DNA of 44,147 bases from a virus. Location of the stretch: the IMG/VR virus record IMGVR_UViG_3300017989_000181, positions 1-44,147 of that record; one strand, written 5' to 3'. Each line of letters opens with the position of its first letter. Within the stretch, counting starts at the first letter, position 1. Shown here in pieces: positions 32,808 through 41,280 of this stretch. The notes beneath the pieces were generated by a model that was not told where the DNA came from, searched no databases, and saw nothing but the letters and a program-made list of their open reading frames with translations. The position numbers and the translations under genes are program-made.

Positions 32808-35800
32808 ATGCCTATCACAATTAACCCCTTTACAGGGCGTGAGGATGACATTGGTGTTCCTCAAATAAAAATGGCTCGTGCGCCAACTACTGCCGACTAT
32901 CAGTACTCTACTGGTCAGCAGTGGGTAGATACAAGTGCTGGTGACATTTGGTTTCTTGCCTCTGTCTCTGGTACAACTGGGACGTGGGAGAAAGTCGTAG
33001 GAGGTACAACAGGTGTTACACAGCTTGATAGTGATTCTGGATCAGCGAACCCCGTTGCGGGGATTATCAATGTGGTCGGAACCTCTGCTCAAGGTCTTAG
33101 CAGTTCTGCTACTGGAAATACACTAACATTCACCATTGCGGATGCCACAACATCACAAAAGGGTGTTGGGGAAACCGCTACCGATGCGGAGGCATATGCG
33201 TATTCTGCGACTGATAAGTTTGTGGTTCCTGCGAACCTTGATGACTGTTTTGCTCGTCCTGCTACTATTGGAAGTACTACTCCAAATACAGGGGCATTTA
33301 CCGATCTCACCTCTAATGGAGCGTTTAAAATCTCTGATACAAACGACTCTAACTGGCTGACACTTGTTTGGAATGAGAACGATACCAGTGATCGTACTCT
33401 CAACTTCTTGGTAAATTCAGGAGACAGAAGTGTTTCGCTTTCTGGAAATCTGACTGTTGAAGCCGCTTCGACAATCAACCAAGATGTAACCACTGACAAC
33501 ACCCCAACGTTTACAGGAGTTACTGTTGCTGCGAACACAGGGAACACACAGACTCATTTCTCTGTAACTCCGAACACTGCTATCGCTGCCTCTCAAGTAT
33601 GGAAGGCTTTCTATGTCGATGGTACAGCTCTCGATCCGTCAGGTGCTTCTTCTGAACAATTTGGATTAGATGTAGACTTTACAGGTGTATCCCTTACTAA
33701 CGATCCAGAGCTTATTGGTGCGAGAGTACGTATGCCAACAACGCATTCTGGTGAAGCGGAAAAAGCTGCGTTCTACGCTACAGGATGGGGATATGTGTTC
33801 GAGGCTTGCAGTGGCGACCATGATGCTGCTTTAAGAACTCTTGGTAAGCTTACTCAAGACTTCGATGCCACTTCTGGTGCTGCTGGGCAAGAACTGACAG
33901 TACAAGACGTGATTATCCAAACTGCTGGTTCAACGGGTGGTGAGATTCACGGTATGGACGTTGCCATTGGTGGTGCTGGATCCGTTGCTCCTTGGGCTGT
34001 CGGTACTCACCCTGGGGTTGGAGTCATTCATCAGCACATTGGAACTGCTGCTGGCCCCGACTACGCATGGGTGGTGACTTCGGGTCCAACGTACACAGAT
34101 AGAACTACAGAGTTTGGCTCTGGTGCTTCTGACGTTCAGATATTCGTTGCTGATAACGATGAGATTATGGTCGGTGGGTCTGCTGTTTTTGACGAGATAC
34201 AAGTTATCTTAGATACCGTGGCAAGTCAGACTGTCATACCAACCTTTTATTATTCGATAGCTGGTCCATCGTGGACACAATTCACTCCTTCTGATGATAC
34301 AAGCGGTTTCACGCAGAACGGAAGTATCCGTTTTGATTCAGGCGACCTTTCTGGATGGGCTGCTACTGCCGTCAATGGTCAGACTTACTACTGGATCAGA
34401 ATTGTTAGGACACGAAATAACATCGTGACTCCGCCAACAGAGGATACAATCAAGATTGTTGCTGCTACAGAGTACTACTGGGATTCAAATGCCGACCTTC
34501 TAGTCAGAGATATTTCAGCTCGCAATTTCGAGATTACTGGCACATTCGGACTTCCTGATACCGATGACAGCAACCATCTGTTGTTAACATGGAACGAGAA
34601 TGACAGTGCTGACAGAACGTTGAATTTCTTGGTAGCGAGCGGAAACCGCTCCGTGACGCTGAATGAGAACTTCACTGTCGGAGACGGTACTGATGTTACC
34701 ATCCAGGCACAAGACGCTGCTGGAACGTTTGTCATGGACAACGCCAACTTCGAGGCAGAACATACGGCTTCTGGAACGCAGCGAGACATTAAGATCGCTA
34801 CTGGTACAGATGCCAACGCAACGCTGACAATCGAAGGGACAGCAGGGGTTATTGATCAAGACTTGACCCAAGATGCCTCGCCTACATTTGCAGGAATCAC
34901 AACTTTGACAGATCCTTTGGACACATCTAACGGAGGAACAGGTGTTGGAACCTTTACCTCGAATGGAGTCTTATATGGAAATGCTGCTGGTGATATCCAA
35001 GTTACTGCTCAAGGAGCGGCGAATACCGTTCTTACAGCGAACGCAGGAGCGCCTTCGTTTAGTGCTACGCCGACCGTTACGAGCATTACAGCAACAACTG
35101 GATATATTACAACTTTGGACACCAACGTTGCAGCTGCTGGTATGACGATTGCTGGCACCACGATTACCGCTGATGGTACAGATACCAATATCGATATCAC
35201 GGTGACACCAAAAGGAACTGGTGTTTTTTCAACTGGACAAGCTGAATTTCAGGGTGTCAATGGTTGGTTGAATCCTCCAACATACATGGGAACTGTTCGA
35301 ATTTCAGGAGCAGGTTCTGGTTCTGATACGGATAAAGAATTAGGATTAGAATTTCTTAATTCCACATCATCGAACGGATATGGTTGGAGAATCGCAAACG
35401 CTGATTATGGTTCAGTTACAGCGAATTTAACTCCGTTGATTTTCGAGAAAAGAACAAATGCAACAGCATGGACAGAGTTTGCTCGTTTCGACAATTTGAC
35501 ACAAACAGCAACGTTCGAAAGTGTTAAATCGTCGTCATTTGATGGAGCGTATTCTGTTCCTGTTCCTGGAGGATGGGTTTCCAACCTTGGAATCACATAT
35601 TCAAGTAGCACTTTAACAGTAACAAGTGCTGATGGTACTGCTCTGTCAACGACAAATCCTGGTTATGTCATTATGAGAGACAGGTCGTCGCCTGGACTTA
35701 TGAAAAAATATACTGTAACAGCAGACCAAGATTTCATTGACGATACAGGTTCTTCAGAAATTGTTGGCAATTTGTTTGGATTGACAACTTCGATAGCTGC

Positions 35801-36542
35801 CACTGTTGATATGCCGTTTTTCATTTATGCCGTTACAAATGATGACGAAGATGCTATAGCATTCATGTGTTCTCGTGTTCCTGCAATGAATCATTCTCCC
35901 GCATCTGCAAATATCGGTGACCCATCTGCTGCCAATGCCGATGTAGAAATCGGGTTCTTCAGTTTTGAAGATATTACTGAAGCGGATTACGATGATAACC
36001 CTTGTATTATGATTGGTTCGTTCCGTATGCAAATGTCAGCGTCAGACGATTGGACAGTACAAGCATTAGACGAATACGATGGTATTGGATTATTCAATGA
36101 AAATAGACTTTTTGCAACACCTCCAGGACAATTTGGAGCCGATTCGGGAACATACACACTTCCAAACGGAGGAACGTCAGCGACATTTGGTACGAAAGGT
36201 TCTAATTACCTTGTATATCGTGACGGTTCGTGTCTCGTAAATATTCACCTTTCAAGGGATGGAGGAACAGATGGTTCAGGAGCAGTCGATGCTCTTTTCC
36301 AGCTTCCTTATTCTGTAGCCAATTGTCTGACTTCGCAAGGAGGACAATCTAACGGTGTTGCTCACATTTATCGTAATGGTGGCAATAACGAACTTGGTAA
36401 AATCAACCTTGGTGGAAATTCTCATTCTGCTCGTATCAAAAGAACAGGAACGACCATCAACGATTCTTACCAATGGGAAGATTTTGGTAACGGCAACCGA
36501 CGTGTAGAATTTTCGGTTCGATATGCAATAGACATGGATTAA
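32808..36542 (+). CDS. Large tail fibre / receptor-binding protein
   Basis: A 1244-residue protein with the same N-terminal module as the 29597 fibre (ARAPTTADYQYSTGQQWVD, about 24-41). The shaft has two copies of a block at about residues 174-217 and 582-625 (SDTNDSNWLTLVWNENDTSD and PDTDDSNHLLLTWNENDSAD, each followed by RTLNFLV and RSV). The last 400 residues differ in base composition (more AT-rich from about 35220) and end in a globular beta domain (YTLPNGGTSATFG, VEFSVRYAID), probably the host-binding tip. AGGAGGG precedes the ATG. Confidence 0.75.
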   Translation: MPITINPFTGREDDIGVPQIKMARAPTTADYQYSTGQQWVDTSAGDIWFLASVSGTTGTWEKVVGGTTGVTQLDSDSGSANPVAGIINVVGTSAQGLSSSATGNTLTFTIADATTSQKGVGETATDAEAYAYSATDKFVVPANLDDCFARPATIGSTTPNTGAFTDLTSNGAFKISDTNDSNWLTLVWNENDTSDRTLNFLVNSGDRSVSLSGNLTVEAASTINQDVTTDNTPTFTGVTVAANTGNTQTHFSVTPNTAIAASQVWKAFYVDGTALDPSGASSEQFGLDVDFTGVSLTNDPELIGARVRMPTTHSGEAEKAAFYATGWGYVFEACSGDHDAALRTLGKLTQDFDATSGAAGQELTVQDVIIQTAGSTGGEIHGMDVAIGGAGSVAPWAVGTHPGVGVIHQHIGTAAGPDYAWVVTSGPTYTDRTTEFGSGASDVQIFVADNDEIMVGGSAVFDEIQVILDTVASQTVIPTFYYSIAGPSWTQFTPSDDTSGFTQNGSIRFDSGDLSGWAATAVNGQTYYWIRIVRTRNNIVTPPTEDTIKIVAATEYYWDSNADLLVRDISARNFEITGTFGLPDTDDSNHLLLTWNENDSADRTLNFLVASGNRSVTLNENFTVGDGTDVTIQAQDAAGTFVMDNANFEAEHTASGTQRDIKIATGTDANATLTIEGTAGVIDQDLTQDASPTFAGITTLTDPLDTSNGGTGVGTFTSNGVLYGNAAGDIQVTAQGAANTVLTANAGAPSFSATPTVTSITATTGYITTLDTNVAAAGMTIAGTTITADGTDTNIDITVTPKGTGVFSTGQAEFQGVNGWLNPPTYMGTVRISGAGSGSDTDKELGLEFLNSTSSNGYGWRIANADYGSVTANLTPLIFEKRTNATAWTEFARFDNLTQTATFESVKSSSFDGAYSVPVPGGWVSNLGITYSSSTLTVTSADGTALSTTNPGYVIMRDRSSPGLMKKYTVTADQDFIDDTGSSEIVGNLFGLTTSIAATVDMPFFIYAVTNDDEDAIAFMCSRVPAMNHSPASANIGDPSAANADVEIGFFSFEDITEADYDDNPCIMIGSFRMQMSASDDWTVQALDEYDGIGLFNENRLFATPPGQFGADSGTYTLPNGGTSATFGTKGSNYLVYRDGSCLVNIHLSRDGGTDGSGAVDALFQLPYSVANCLTSQGGQSNGVAHIYRNGGNNELGKINLGGNSHSARIKRTGTTINDSYQWEDFGNGNRRVEFSVRYAIDMD

Positions 36543-36544
36543 AC

Positions 36545-36727
36545 ATGATAAAGCGTTTAGTGTTATTCTTTTGCATGGCGTCAGGACTATGTTCCTGCAC
36601 ATGGACGCAAGCTCTCTGGTTCTCTAAGGAGGTGGTCGAGCACTACCCCCAGGACAACCCAATAGAGGAATATGTCGAAGAACAGATCGGTGTTGATGAC
36701 CTCACACCGTGGAGCCCAGAGGAGTAG
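36545..36727 (+). CDS. Small phage lipoprotein
   Basis: A 60-residue protein with a signal peptide (MIKRLVLFFCMASGL) and a lipobox-like LCSC (15-18), then an acidic tail NPIEEYVEEQIGVDDLTPW. Short lipoproteins with NPxEExxEExIxxxTGxDxDLTP tails recur after phage fibre genes and in lysis cassettes. It may act as an outer-membrane spanin-like or exclusion factor; no partner spanin is visible. The ribosome site is weak, so translation may be coupled to the fibre. Confidence 0.55.
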   Translation: MIKRLVLFFCMASGLCSCTWTQALWFSKEVVEHYPQDNPIEEYVEEQIGVDDLTPWSPEE

Positions 36728-36730
36728 ACG

Positions 36731-37021
36731 ATGGAATTTCTCAAGGCACAAGCGGAGAACAATTGCTGTGTTCCTATGATTAGAGAAGGACATATCGAAT
36801 GTTGCAACCCCTTTGAGGGATGCGTGGCTGGCTGCTGTACGCCTTTCTTTGAGTGTCTCTCGAAAGTTATTGAGATATCAGCAAAAGCCCTTGGTTTCCA
36901 AAGAGAGACGGCTGTCGATCTTCCAGATGACAGGTCGTCAACAGACTCTATCACCTATACAGTGTCCGAGAACTATGAAAAGAAGGTTACTGTTACGGTC
37001 GGTGAATCTGACGAGGAATAA
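36731..37021 (+). CDS. Cysteine-rich protein of unknown function
   Basis: A 96-residue protein with paired cysteines at its N-terminus (NCCVP, ECCNPFEGC, GCCTPFFEC: eight Cys in about 32 residues), a short amphipathic helix (LSKVIEISAKALGF) and an acidic Thr/Ser/Glu tail. The spacing fits neither a zinc ribbon nor a typical Fe-S site. Disulfides, metal clustering or membrane association are possible. AGAGGAG precedes the ATG. It is the last gene of the structural unit. Confidence 0.6.
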   Translation: MEFLKAQAENNCCVPMIREGHIECCNPFEGCVAGCCTPFFECLSKVIEISAKALGFQRETAVDLPDDRSSTDSITYTVSENYEKKVTVTVGESDEE

Positions 37022-37045
37022 AAAAGGAGGGGATCACTCCCCTCC
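37020..37045 (-). terminator. Terminator for the leftward recombination operon
   Basis: GGAGGGGA (37026-37033) pairs with TCCCCTCC (37038-37045) around a 4-nt loop; on the minus strand the stem is followed by six T residues (A run 37020-37025 on the plus strand). It ends recT-operon transcripts at the last base of the neighbouring rightward gene. Confidence 0.8.
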
Positions 37046-37068
37046 AAACATCTGCCGTGTATGATGTT

Positions 37069-37089
37069 GGGGCGTTCGCGCCCCTTTTT
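37069..37089 (+). terminator. Terminator for the rightward structural unit
   Basis: GGGGCG-TTCG-CGCCCC followed by TTTTT (37085-37089), a canonical UUCG-capped intrinsic terminator. It ends the rightward genes immediately before the recT stop codon, so the two converging units are insulated by separate terminators. Confidence 0.88.
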
Positions 37090-37090
37090 G

Positions 37091-37897
37091 TTACACTGGC
37101 TTCGTTTCCACTTCCTTTTTGGCTGTCCCTGCCATAAAGTCTTTGAAACCTTTGTCGAAACGCTCTCTGTCGTGGGCGCACTGCTTGAGCGTAATATCTC
37201 GATCTTGTGTTAAATTCACACAAATCGCATCAATGAACTTGCTGGCAGGACTGTCGAGATCCATCAGATTGTAGTCGCTGATGAACTTGCCAACGATGGG
37301 ATCCAACTTCTTTGGCTCCTTTGGAGTTGTATCCTCCTCGATGCACGCTATCTCGACTTCATCCATGCCTGTACCAGCAAGAAGCTCGGGAGCCAGGAAG
37401 CGAATCAACTTACGGCTGCACGATGCCATCAACATAGACTTCGGGTCTGTCTTCCAGTTGTTCTTTCCCATCAGACCAGCTCTCTTTGCGTCTTCCATTG
37501 TAAAGGTCATCTCACAGGTGTCTTTGTTGTCTTTACGGACTCCTTTGAGTGTACACGCCTCTTCGGTCAATGTAACAAGAATAAGCGAATGGCCAGCCTG
37601 ACGGAACTTGGCACGCATCTGTTCAGAGGACATAGTGATGTGTCCTTGGATGTTCCAAAAGCCTCCGTTAAGAGAAGCCATCGGACCAACCCCTAATTCG
37701 CGTCCTGTGAGTACTATTGCTGCCATGGCTGGCAGTCCTCCCATGCTCTTGTAAAATGGTGCTTCAGCCAGCAATTTCATCCATCCCATCAAGTTGTCTG
37801 ACTCACCCCCGATGGGCAAGAACTCACGGTTCACCTCTTCAATAGCAAAGTTTTGTTGGTCGCCAATAACCATGGCTCTGTTTTCTTCTTGTATCAT
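37091..37897 (-). CDS. recT: RecT-family single-strand annealing protein
   Basis: A 268-residue protein. The core has SMGGLPAMAAIVLTGRELGV, SLNGGFWNIQGHITMSSEQM and MRAKFRQAGHSLIL, then GKNNWKTDPKSMLMASCSRK and LIRFLAPELLAG, the RecT pattern (GhxxxxxxhxxxxxEGhxPhxxxxxhxhIxGKxxhsxxxM...hxxxRxxxxxAPxL). It anneals complementary strands exposed by the partner exonuclease. It is the last gene of an operon with that nuclease; AGGAAA precedes the ATG. Confidence 0.85.
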   Translation of the reverse strand: MIQEENRAMVIGDQQNFAIEEVNREFLPIGGESDNLMGWMKLLAEAPFYKSMGGLPAMAAIVLTGRELGVGPMASLNGGFWNIQGHITMSSEQMRAKFRQAGHSLILVTLTEEACTLKGVRKDNKDTCEMTFTMEDAKRAGLMGKNNWKTDPKSMLMASCSRKLIRFLAPELLAGTGMDEVEIACIEEDTTPKEPKKLDPIVGKFISDYNLMDLDSPASKFIDAICVNLTQDRDITLKQCAHDRERFDKGFKDFMAGTAKKEVETKPV

Positions 37898-38580
37898 TTC
37901 TTTTTCCTCATTCTGTATTGTTTTTTCTCTGTTTTGTGGATCTCAAGGCCAGGTATCTTACGAACCCCTTTCTTAAGAGCCTCTTTTATCTTCGCAGTAT
38001 CCAGCTTAAGATACTCGCGTGGTACAGCTTCGATGTCCAGCAATAAGAAGTCGTAGACCATCTTGGTTTTGCAGCTCCCCTGTTCGGTCTTGAAGTCGTC
38101 AAAGCTGGGGTCAACGATGTTGTTTTCTTCGAGACGCTTCTTCCGTTCCGCTTTGTAGTCTTCGACTCTTGATAGCAGAATGGTTTCAGCACTCTCGAGT
38201 TGGGTGGTGTATTCTTTCTCAATGGCAATACACTTCTTTTGGAAGCGTAGGTGCGGTTCGGTTATCGACTTGCGAGCCTTACCGATATCCGATGCCATTC
38301 TACGAGCGGTCATTGCAAGGTCAAACCCCTCCTTGGCTTGGAAGTCGCTCTCAACATGGAAGTCTTTTGCTTTGGTGACTAACATCCTAACTTCGGTGTC
38401 ATTGAAAGCGACCTCTACCGCCTTTATATCGAAGGGGTCTTTCCACTCTACCTTCGGGTCTGCCATCTCTGTGCTTTGGCTTTTTGCCAAGATTATTCCC
38501 TTCTTGGAAGGAAGCTTTTGGTCGGATGTTTCCTTCTCGGGAGGAAACATATCGTTCAGAACCTTATCGTAATTAATCAT
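37894..38580 (-). CDS. Coiled-coil recombination-operon protein (DUF1351-like)
   Basis: A 228-residue protein dominated by charged helices (SDIGKARKSITEPHLRFQKK, EYTTQLESAETILLSRVEDY) and a basic end. Proteins of this shape (DUF1351-like) sit directly upstream of recT in many phages, often with a RecB-like nuclease; their role is unknown, though they may load or regulate the exonuclease. AGGGG is 7 nt before ATG 38580; a frame reaching 38595 lacks a site. It overlaps recT by ATGA. Confidence 0.5.
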   Translation of the reverse strand: MINYDKVLNDMFPPEKETSDQKLPSKKGIILAKSQSTEMADPKVEWKDPFDIKAVEVAFNDTEVRMLVTKAKDFHVESDFQAKEGFDLAMTARRMASDIGKARKSITEPHLRFQKKCIAIEKEYTTQLESAETILLSRVEDYKAERKKRLEENNIVDPSFDDFKTEQGSCKTKMVYDFLLLDIEAVPREYLKLDTAKIKEALKKGVRKIPGLEIHKTEKKQYRMRKKK

Positions 38581-38737
38581 AGTATAGCCCCTCATCCATC
38601 AGCATATCTTCGTATCTGTCAACAGCAGCAGCTTCCAATTCCTCGTCAGTAGGTTCTTCACGGTAGGGATCCCCACCAATGTAGTTATCGTAAAGCCATT
38701 CAGTCCAATTCTCAACGGCAGTATCTATGTCAACCAT
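38573..38737 (-). CDS. 54-residue acidic protein between nuclease and DUF1351-like gene
   Basis: Encodes MVDIDTAVENWTEWLYDNYI, then an acidic helix ending in two Tyr. GGAGGT in the end of the upstream nuclease gene precedes the ATG, and its stop overlaps the next start. The negative charge would suit a DNA-mimic or a nuclease partner. No family is recognised. Confidence 0.6.
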   Translation of the reverse strand: MVDIDTAVENWTEWLYDNYIGGDPYREEPTDEELEAAAVDRYEDMLMDEGLYYD

Positions 38738-39293
38738 AATAGTACCTCCATGCTTCTAAGATACCCTGGTACAGACGCCAATCTTTGTCAAAGTCGTAGT
38801 ACTCGTGTATCTTTGGCGGTTTTCCTTCTTTGTTTAATTGAACGACAAGTCGTCTTTTCACTTTTGACTTCTCATCGGATTCGTTGTAAAGGTGTCGGTA
38901 TGCCGCTAATTGAAGAGGCCAGCTCTTTGTCGGGGTCTGACTTGTTTTGATGTCAATGACCGAGGGGGACGTATCCCCTTTCAACACACCGACTATATCT
39001 ATTTGTCCTGTGATACGTAGTAGGTCGTTATAGAGGCGTAGCTCAACGCATACAAGACGATCTATGATGTCGTCATCATACCAATGCTTAAAGCTCTCAA
39101 AATACCCCGCTATGTCGTCATCGGGGTACGGGAAGTACTCATCTAACATATACATCTCACACACTTTATGGGTTCGTATTCCCCTGTTCTGTGCCTTTAC
39201 CAGAATATGATGGGGGATCTCCGCGTATGATGAGTAAGGTTGTAGCACTTGTGTGACTCTAAAGTAGCCTTCTCTTATCTCTTCGTGTCCCAT
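38730..39293 (-). CDS. PD-(D/E)XK exonuclease (RecB/Cas4-like)
   Basis: A 187-residue nuclease. Motif order: FRVTQVLQ start with a long helix, RGIRTHKV, then E84 in VELRL, D99 in GQIDIVG, D114-I-K116 in VIDIKTS and Q128 in QLAAY, the catalytic core of RecB-like nucleases. It would resect double-strand ends for RecT annealing. It is the first gene of the leftward operon behind the promoter at 39327-39355; GTGAGG precedes the ATG. A Cas4-type cysteine cluster is absent. Confidence 0.75.
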   Translation of the reverse strand: MGHEEIREGYFRVTQVLQPYSSYAEIPHHILVKAQNRGIRTHKVCEMYMLDEYFPYPDDDIAGYFESFKHWYDDDIIDRLVCVELRLYNDLLRITGQIDIVGVLKGDTSPSVIDIKTSQTPTKSWPLQLAAYRHLYNESDEKSKVKRRLVVQLNKEGKPPKIHEYYDFDKDWRLYQGILEAWRYYYG

Positions 39294-39314
39294 GGGAGCC
39301 TCACTTTTAATTTG

Positions 39315-39339
39315 CGTTAAATTGCATTATGGTTTAACG
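39315..39339. promoter_or_regulatory. 25-bp palindromic operator
   Basis: CGTTAAA (39315-39321) and TTTAACG (39333-39339) form an inverted repeat around an 11-nt centre. The site overlaps the leftward -10 box and lies 48 nt before the rightward HTH gene. Its left part, TTGCGTTAAATTGCATT, resembles the promoter at 6590-6607. The small HTH protein at 39387 is the likely ligand. Confidence 0.5.
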
Positions 39340-39355
39340 TACGGTTTTAGGTCAA
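39327..39355 (-). promoter_or_regulatory. Sigma70-type promoter for the recombination operon
   Basis: On the minus strand TTGACC (39350-39355), a 17-nt spacer and CATAAT (39327-39332) stand about 35 nt before the nuclease start. The -10 lies inside the palindrome at 39315-39339, so repression by a bound HTH protein is expected. Confidence 0.6.
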
Positions 39356-39386
39356 CCCAAATGCCATAAAAAGATGAGGAGATATC

Positions 39387-39605
39387 ATGGACATTAACGA
39401 ATACTGTAAGACTCAAGGAGTTACGAGGCAAAATCTTGCCAAATTATCAGGGGTCGGAGTACGCACTATGACTAAAATAAGTGCAGGAAAGAAGGTCAGT
39501 TGCGCAATCGCAATGAAGATCGACAGGGCTACTCATGGAGCCGTCAAAGCGGAGGATATCTGCTACGAACCAGAGAAAGTAAAGATCCTTAAAGAGTTCC
39601 AATAG
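39387..39605 (+). CDS. Small HTH regulator (Cro/CI-type)
   Basis: A 72-residue protein. Residues 1-45 (MDINEYCKTQGVTRQNLAKL, SGVGVRTMTKISAGKKVSCA) form a lambda-repressor-like helix-turn-helix; the rest is a short wing or tail without an oligomerisation domain, typical of Cro-like or XRE-type phage regulators. AGGAG precedes the ATG. It lies beside the divergent promoter/operator and probably balances recombination genes against the rightward early unit. Confidence 0.7.
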   Translation: MDINEYCKTQGVTRQNLAKLSGVGVRTMTKISAGKKVSCAIAMKIDRATHGAVKAEDICYEPEKVKILKEFQ

Positions 39606-39615
39606 GAGGTCACTT

Positions 39616-40341
39616 ATGAAGTACCCTAAAATCCAAAGCTTGTGGAAGAGAGAAGGAGCTTCCTACACAAAGGAAGAACTAAAGAAGTTGACACCAGAAC
39701 AGAAGAGGAACCGTCATAAATTCATCAGGGATGAATATTCATGTGATGAGTTTGCAAACATCAAGCATTGGATGTTGACGGAGAAGATTGACGGCATGAA
39801 CATCCGTATCATGGCAGAGCGCAAAGCGGTTGTCGAGAACCAAGAGCTGACAGGCACGGTATGGGAAGTCAAGTTTGCAGGACGCACTGACAACGCCTGT
39901 TTGCCCCCTAAGTTGCTTGAATACTTGCAGGGTCACTTCACGCCAGAGCTGTTCGAGGAAGTCTTCGAGGATGCCACCCATGTAACACTTTTTGGCGAGG
40001 GGTTTGGTCCCAAAATCCAAAGCGGTGGGTATTACGGAAAGGAGCAACGGTTTGTTCTCTTCGATGTTGTCATTGGCAGATGGTGGATGGAGTACGACAC
40101 CGTTATCGAGATGGCGATAAAGATGGGTATTCAGGCAGCTCCATTGTTGCAAAATGGAGAGGGTAACTCCTTTGGGTGGAAAGAAGATGAGATAATCCAA
40201 TACGTCATGAGCAAGCCTATGTCGAAGTTTGCGGTAGACGAACACATCATGGAAGGCATTGTTGCCAGACCATTCCCAATGATGCTGCATAGAAATGGAC
40301 TTCCTATAAGGTTTAAGCTGAAGGTGAAAGATTTTGGGTAG
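39616..40341 (+). CDS. RNA ligase, Rnl2-type nucleotidyltransferase
   Basis: A 241-residue ligase domain. Motif I is K57-I58-D59-G60 in TEKIDGMNIRI (adenylated Lys). Motif III region is TLFGEGFGPKIQSGG with E128, IIIa is FVLFDVVIG (146-154), motif IV is EGIVARP (213-219) and motif V is RFKLKVKDF with K234 and K236. Rnl2-type enzymes seal nicks in RNA duplexes and repair tRNAs cut by host anticodon nucleases. No polynucleotide kinase-phosphatase partner is seen, so end healing would be left to another enzyme. AGGAGGT precedes the ATG. Confidence 0.8.
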   Translation: MKYPKIQSLWKREGASYTKEELKKLTPEQKRNRHKFIRDEYSCDEFANIKHWMLTEKIDGMNIRIMAERKAVVENQELTGTVWEVKFAGRTDNACLPPKLLEYLQGHFTPELFEEVFEDATHVTLFGEGFGPKIQSGGYYGKEQRFVLFDVVIGRWWMEYDTVIEMAIKMGIQAAPLLQNGEGNSFGWKEDEIIQYVMSKPMSKFAVDEHIMEGIVARPFPMMLHRNGLPIRFKLKVKDFG

Positions 40342-40783
40342 GTTATATGAGAGACACTTGATGGAAGGAACTCGGCCTTATCGTATTTGGACTGGAATGA
40401 AAAGCAGATGCTTTAACACCAACCATGAAAAATACAATGATTATGGAGGGCGAGGAGTTACCGTTTGCCAGGAATGGAAAAACAGTTTTGCTGACTTCTA
40501 TTCCTGGGCTACGGAGAACGGATACAAAGATGATCTTGCAATAGACAGGATAGACAACGATGGGAGTTATGAGCCATCAAATTGCAGATGGGTTAGTTGG
40601 AGAGAAAACAACAGTAATCGTAGAAATAATAATGAGTATGTTGGAGTCGGTTGGAACCAACCCTCTAAAGCATATCAGGCAAGAATAAGAATCGACGGCA
40701 GGCAGAGAAGTTTAGGGTATTTCAGGTGTCCAGTTATGGCCTCTGCTGCGTACCAAATGGCAAAGGAGTTGTTAGATGACTGA
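40334..40783 (+). CDS. HNH endonuclease-like protein with AP2-type DNA-binding domain
   Basis: A 149-residue protein. GTRPYRIWTGMKSRCFN, YGGRGVTVCQEWKNSFADFY and IDRIDNDGSYEPSNCRWVSW follow the common phage HNH-AP2 pattern, including the IDRIDNxGxYxPxNCRW block. The C-terminus (YVGVGWNQPSKAYQARIRID) is an AP2-like three-strand domain. Start: TTG 40334 with AAGGTGA, because the family's H(x)nT segment lies before ATG 40361. It overlaps the RNA ligase end by 8 nt. Likely a free-standing homing-type nuclease that inserted here. Confidence 0.7.
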   Translation: MGRLYERHLMEGTRPYRIWTGMKSRCFNTNHEKYNDYGGRGVTVCQEWKNSFADFYSWATENGYKDDLAIDRIDNDGSYEPSNCRWVSWRENNSNRRNNNEYVGVGWNQPSKAYQARIRIDGRQRSLGYFRCPVMASAAYQMAKELLDD

Positions 40784-41081
40784 TACAGAGCCAAGAGCAG
40801 CAGAGGGCTGCGTATACATTGGAGAGCCGATACGCAAGTGCGTGTTCTGCGACCAAGATTGTGATGATGGCGTGTCCATCAACGGAAAGATGATGAAGCT
40901 ATGGGATGGAAAAGATGACGATTGGGGGCATCTGGAGTGCTATCTCTCGTATGCTATCCATGTACTTATCGACACAATTCTCCTGGACGAAATTAAGATA
41001 AACAGCAATGAGCTGGACTTCATTGTGAAGAAAAGAGCTATGGATGAAATCACAAAAAGAGGAGTTACAGGTGAAGGATAA
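40776..41081 (+). CDS. Small hypothetical protein with CVFC/HLEC motif
   Basis: A 101-residue protein: CVFCDQDC near residue 22-29, then DDWGHLECYLSYAI, a possible zinc site, and a helical C-terminus. GGAG precedes ATG 40776 within the end of the HNH gene. No family is recognised. Confidence 0.5.
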   Translation: MTDTEPRAAEGCVYIGEPIRKCVFCDQDCDDGVSINGKMMKLWDGKDDDWGHLECYLSYAIHVLIDTILLDEIKINSNELDFIVKKRAMDEITKRGVTGEG

Positions 41082-41280
41082 CTTTATTAAGACACCAGAG
41101 ATCGGAGCTGCGTCTCCGACACAACAACTCAACTTCTGCATCGAAGGTGAGGAGATAATGAGCATCACACGGGATGGCACTATCACCATCAAAGATGATG
41201 GGAAACCGCTCAACCACAAAGCACAGAAGTTCTTCGAGCTGCTGCACCAACTCTTCAAAGAAGCAGGAGGGATCAGGTGA
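41071..41280 (+). CDS. Small hypothetical protein
   Basis: A 69-residue protein. GTG 41071 is chosen because AGAGGAG is correctly spaced before it; an ATG at 41044 in the same frame lacks a site. The sequence is strand-rich (NFCIEGEEIMSITRDGTITI) with a helical end (AQKFFELLHQLFKEAGG). It overlaps the next GTG by GTGA. Confidence 0.5.
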   Translation: MKDNFIKTPEIGAASPTQQLNFCIEGEEIMSITRDGTITIKDDGKPLNHKAQKFFELLHQLFKEAGGIR

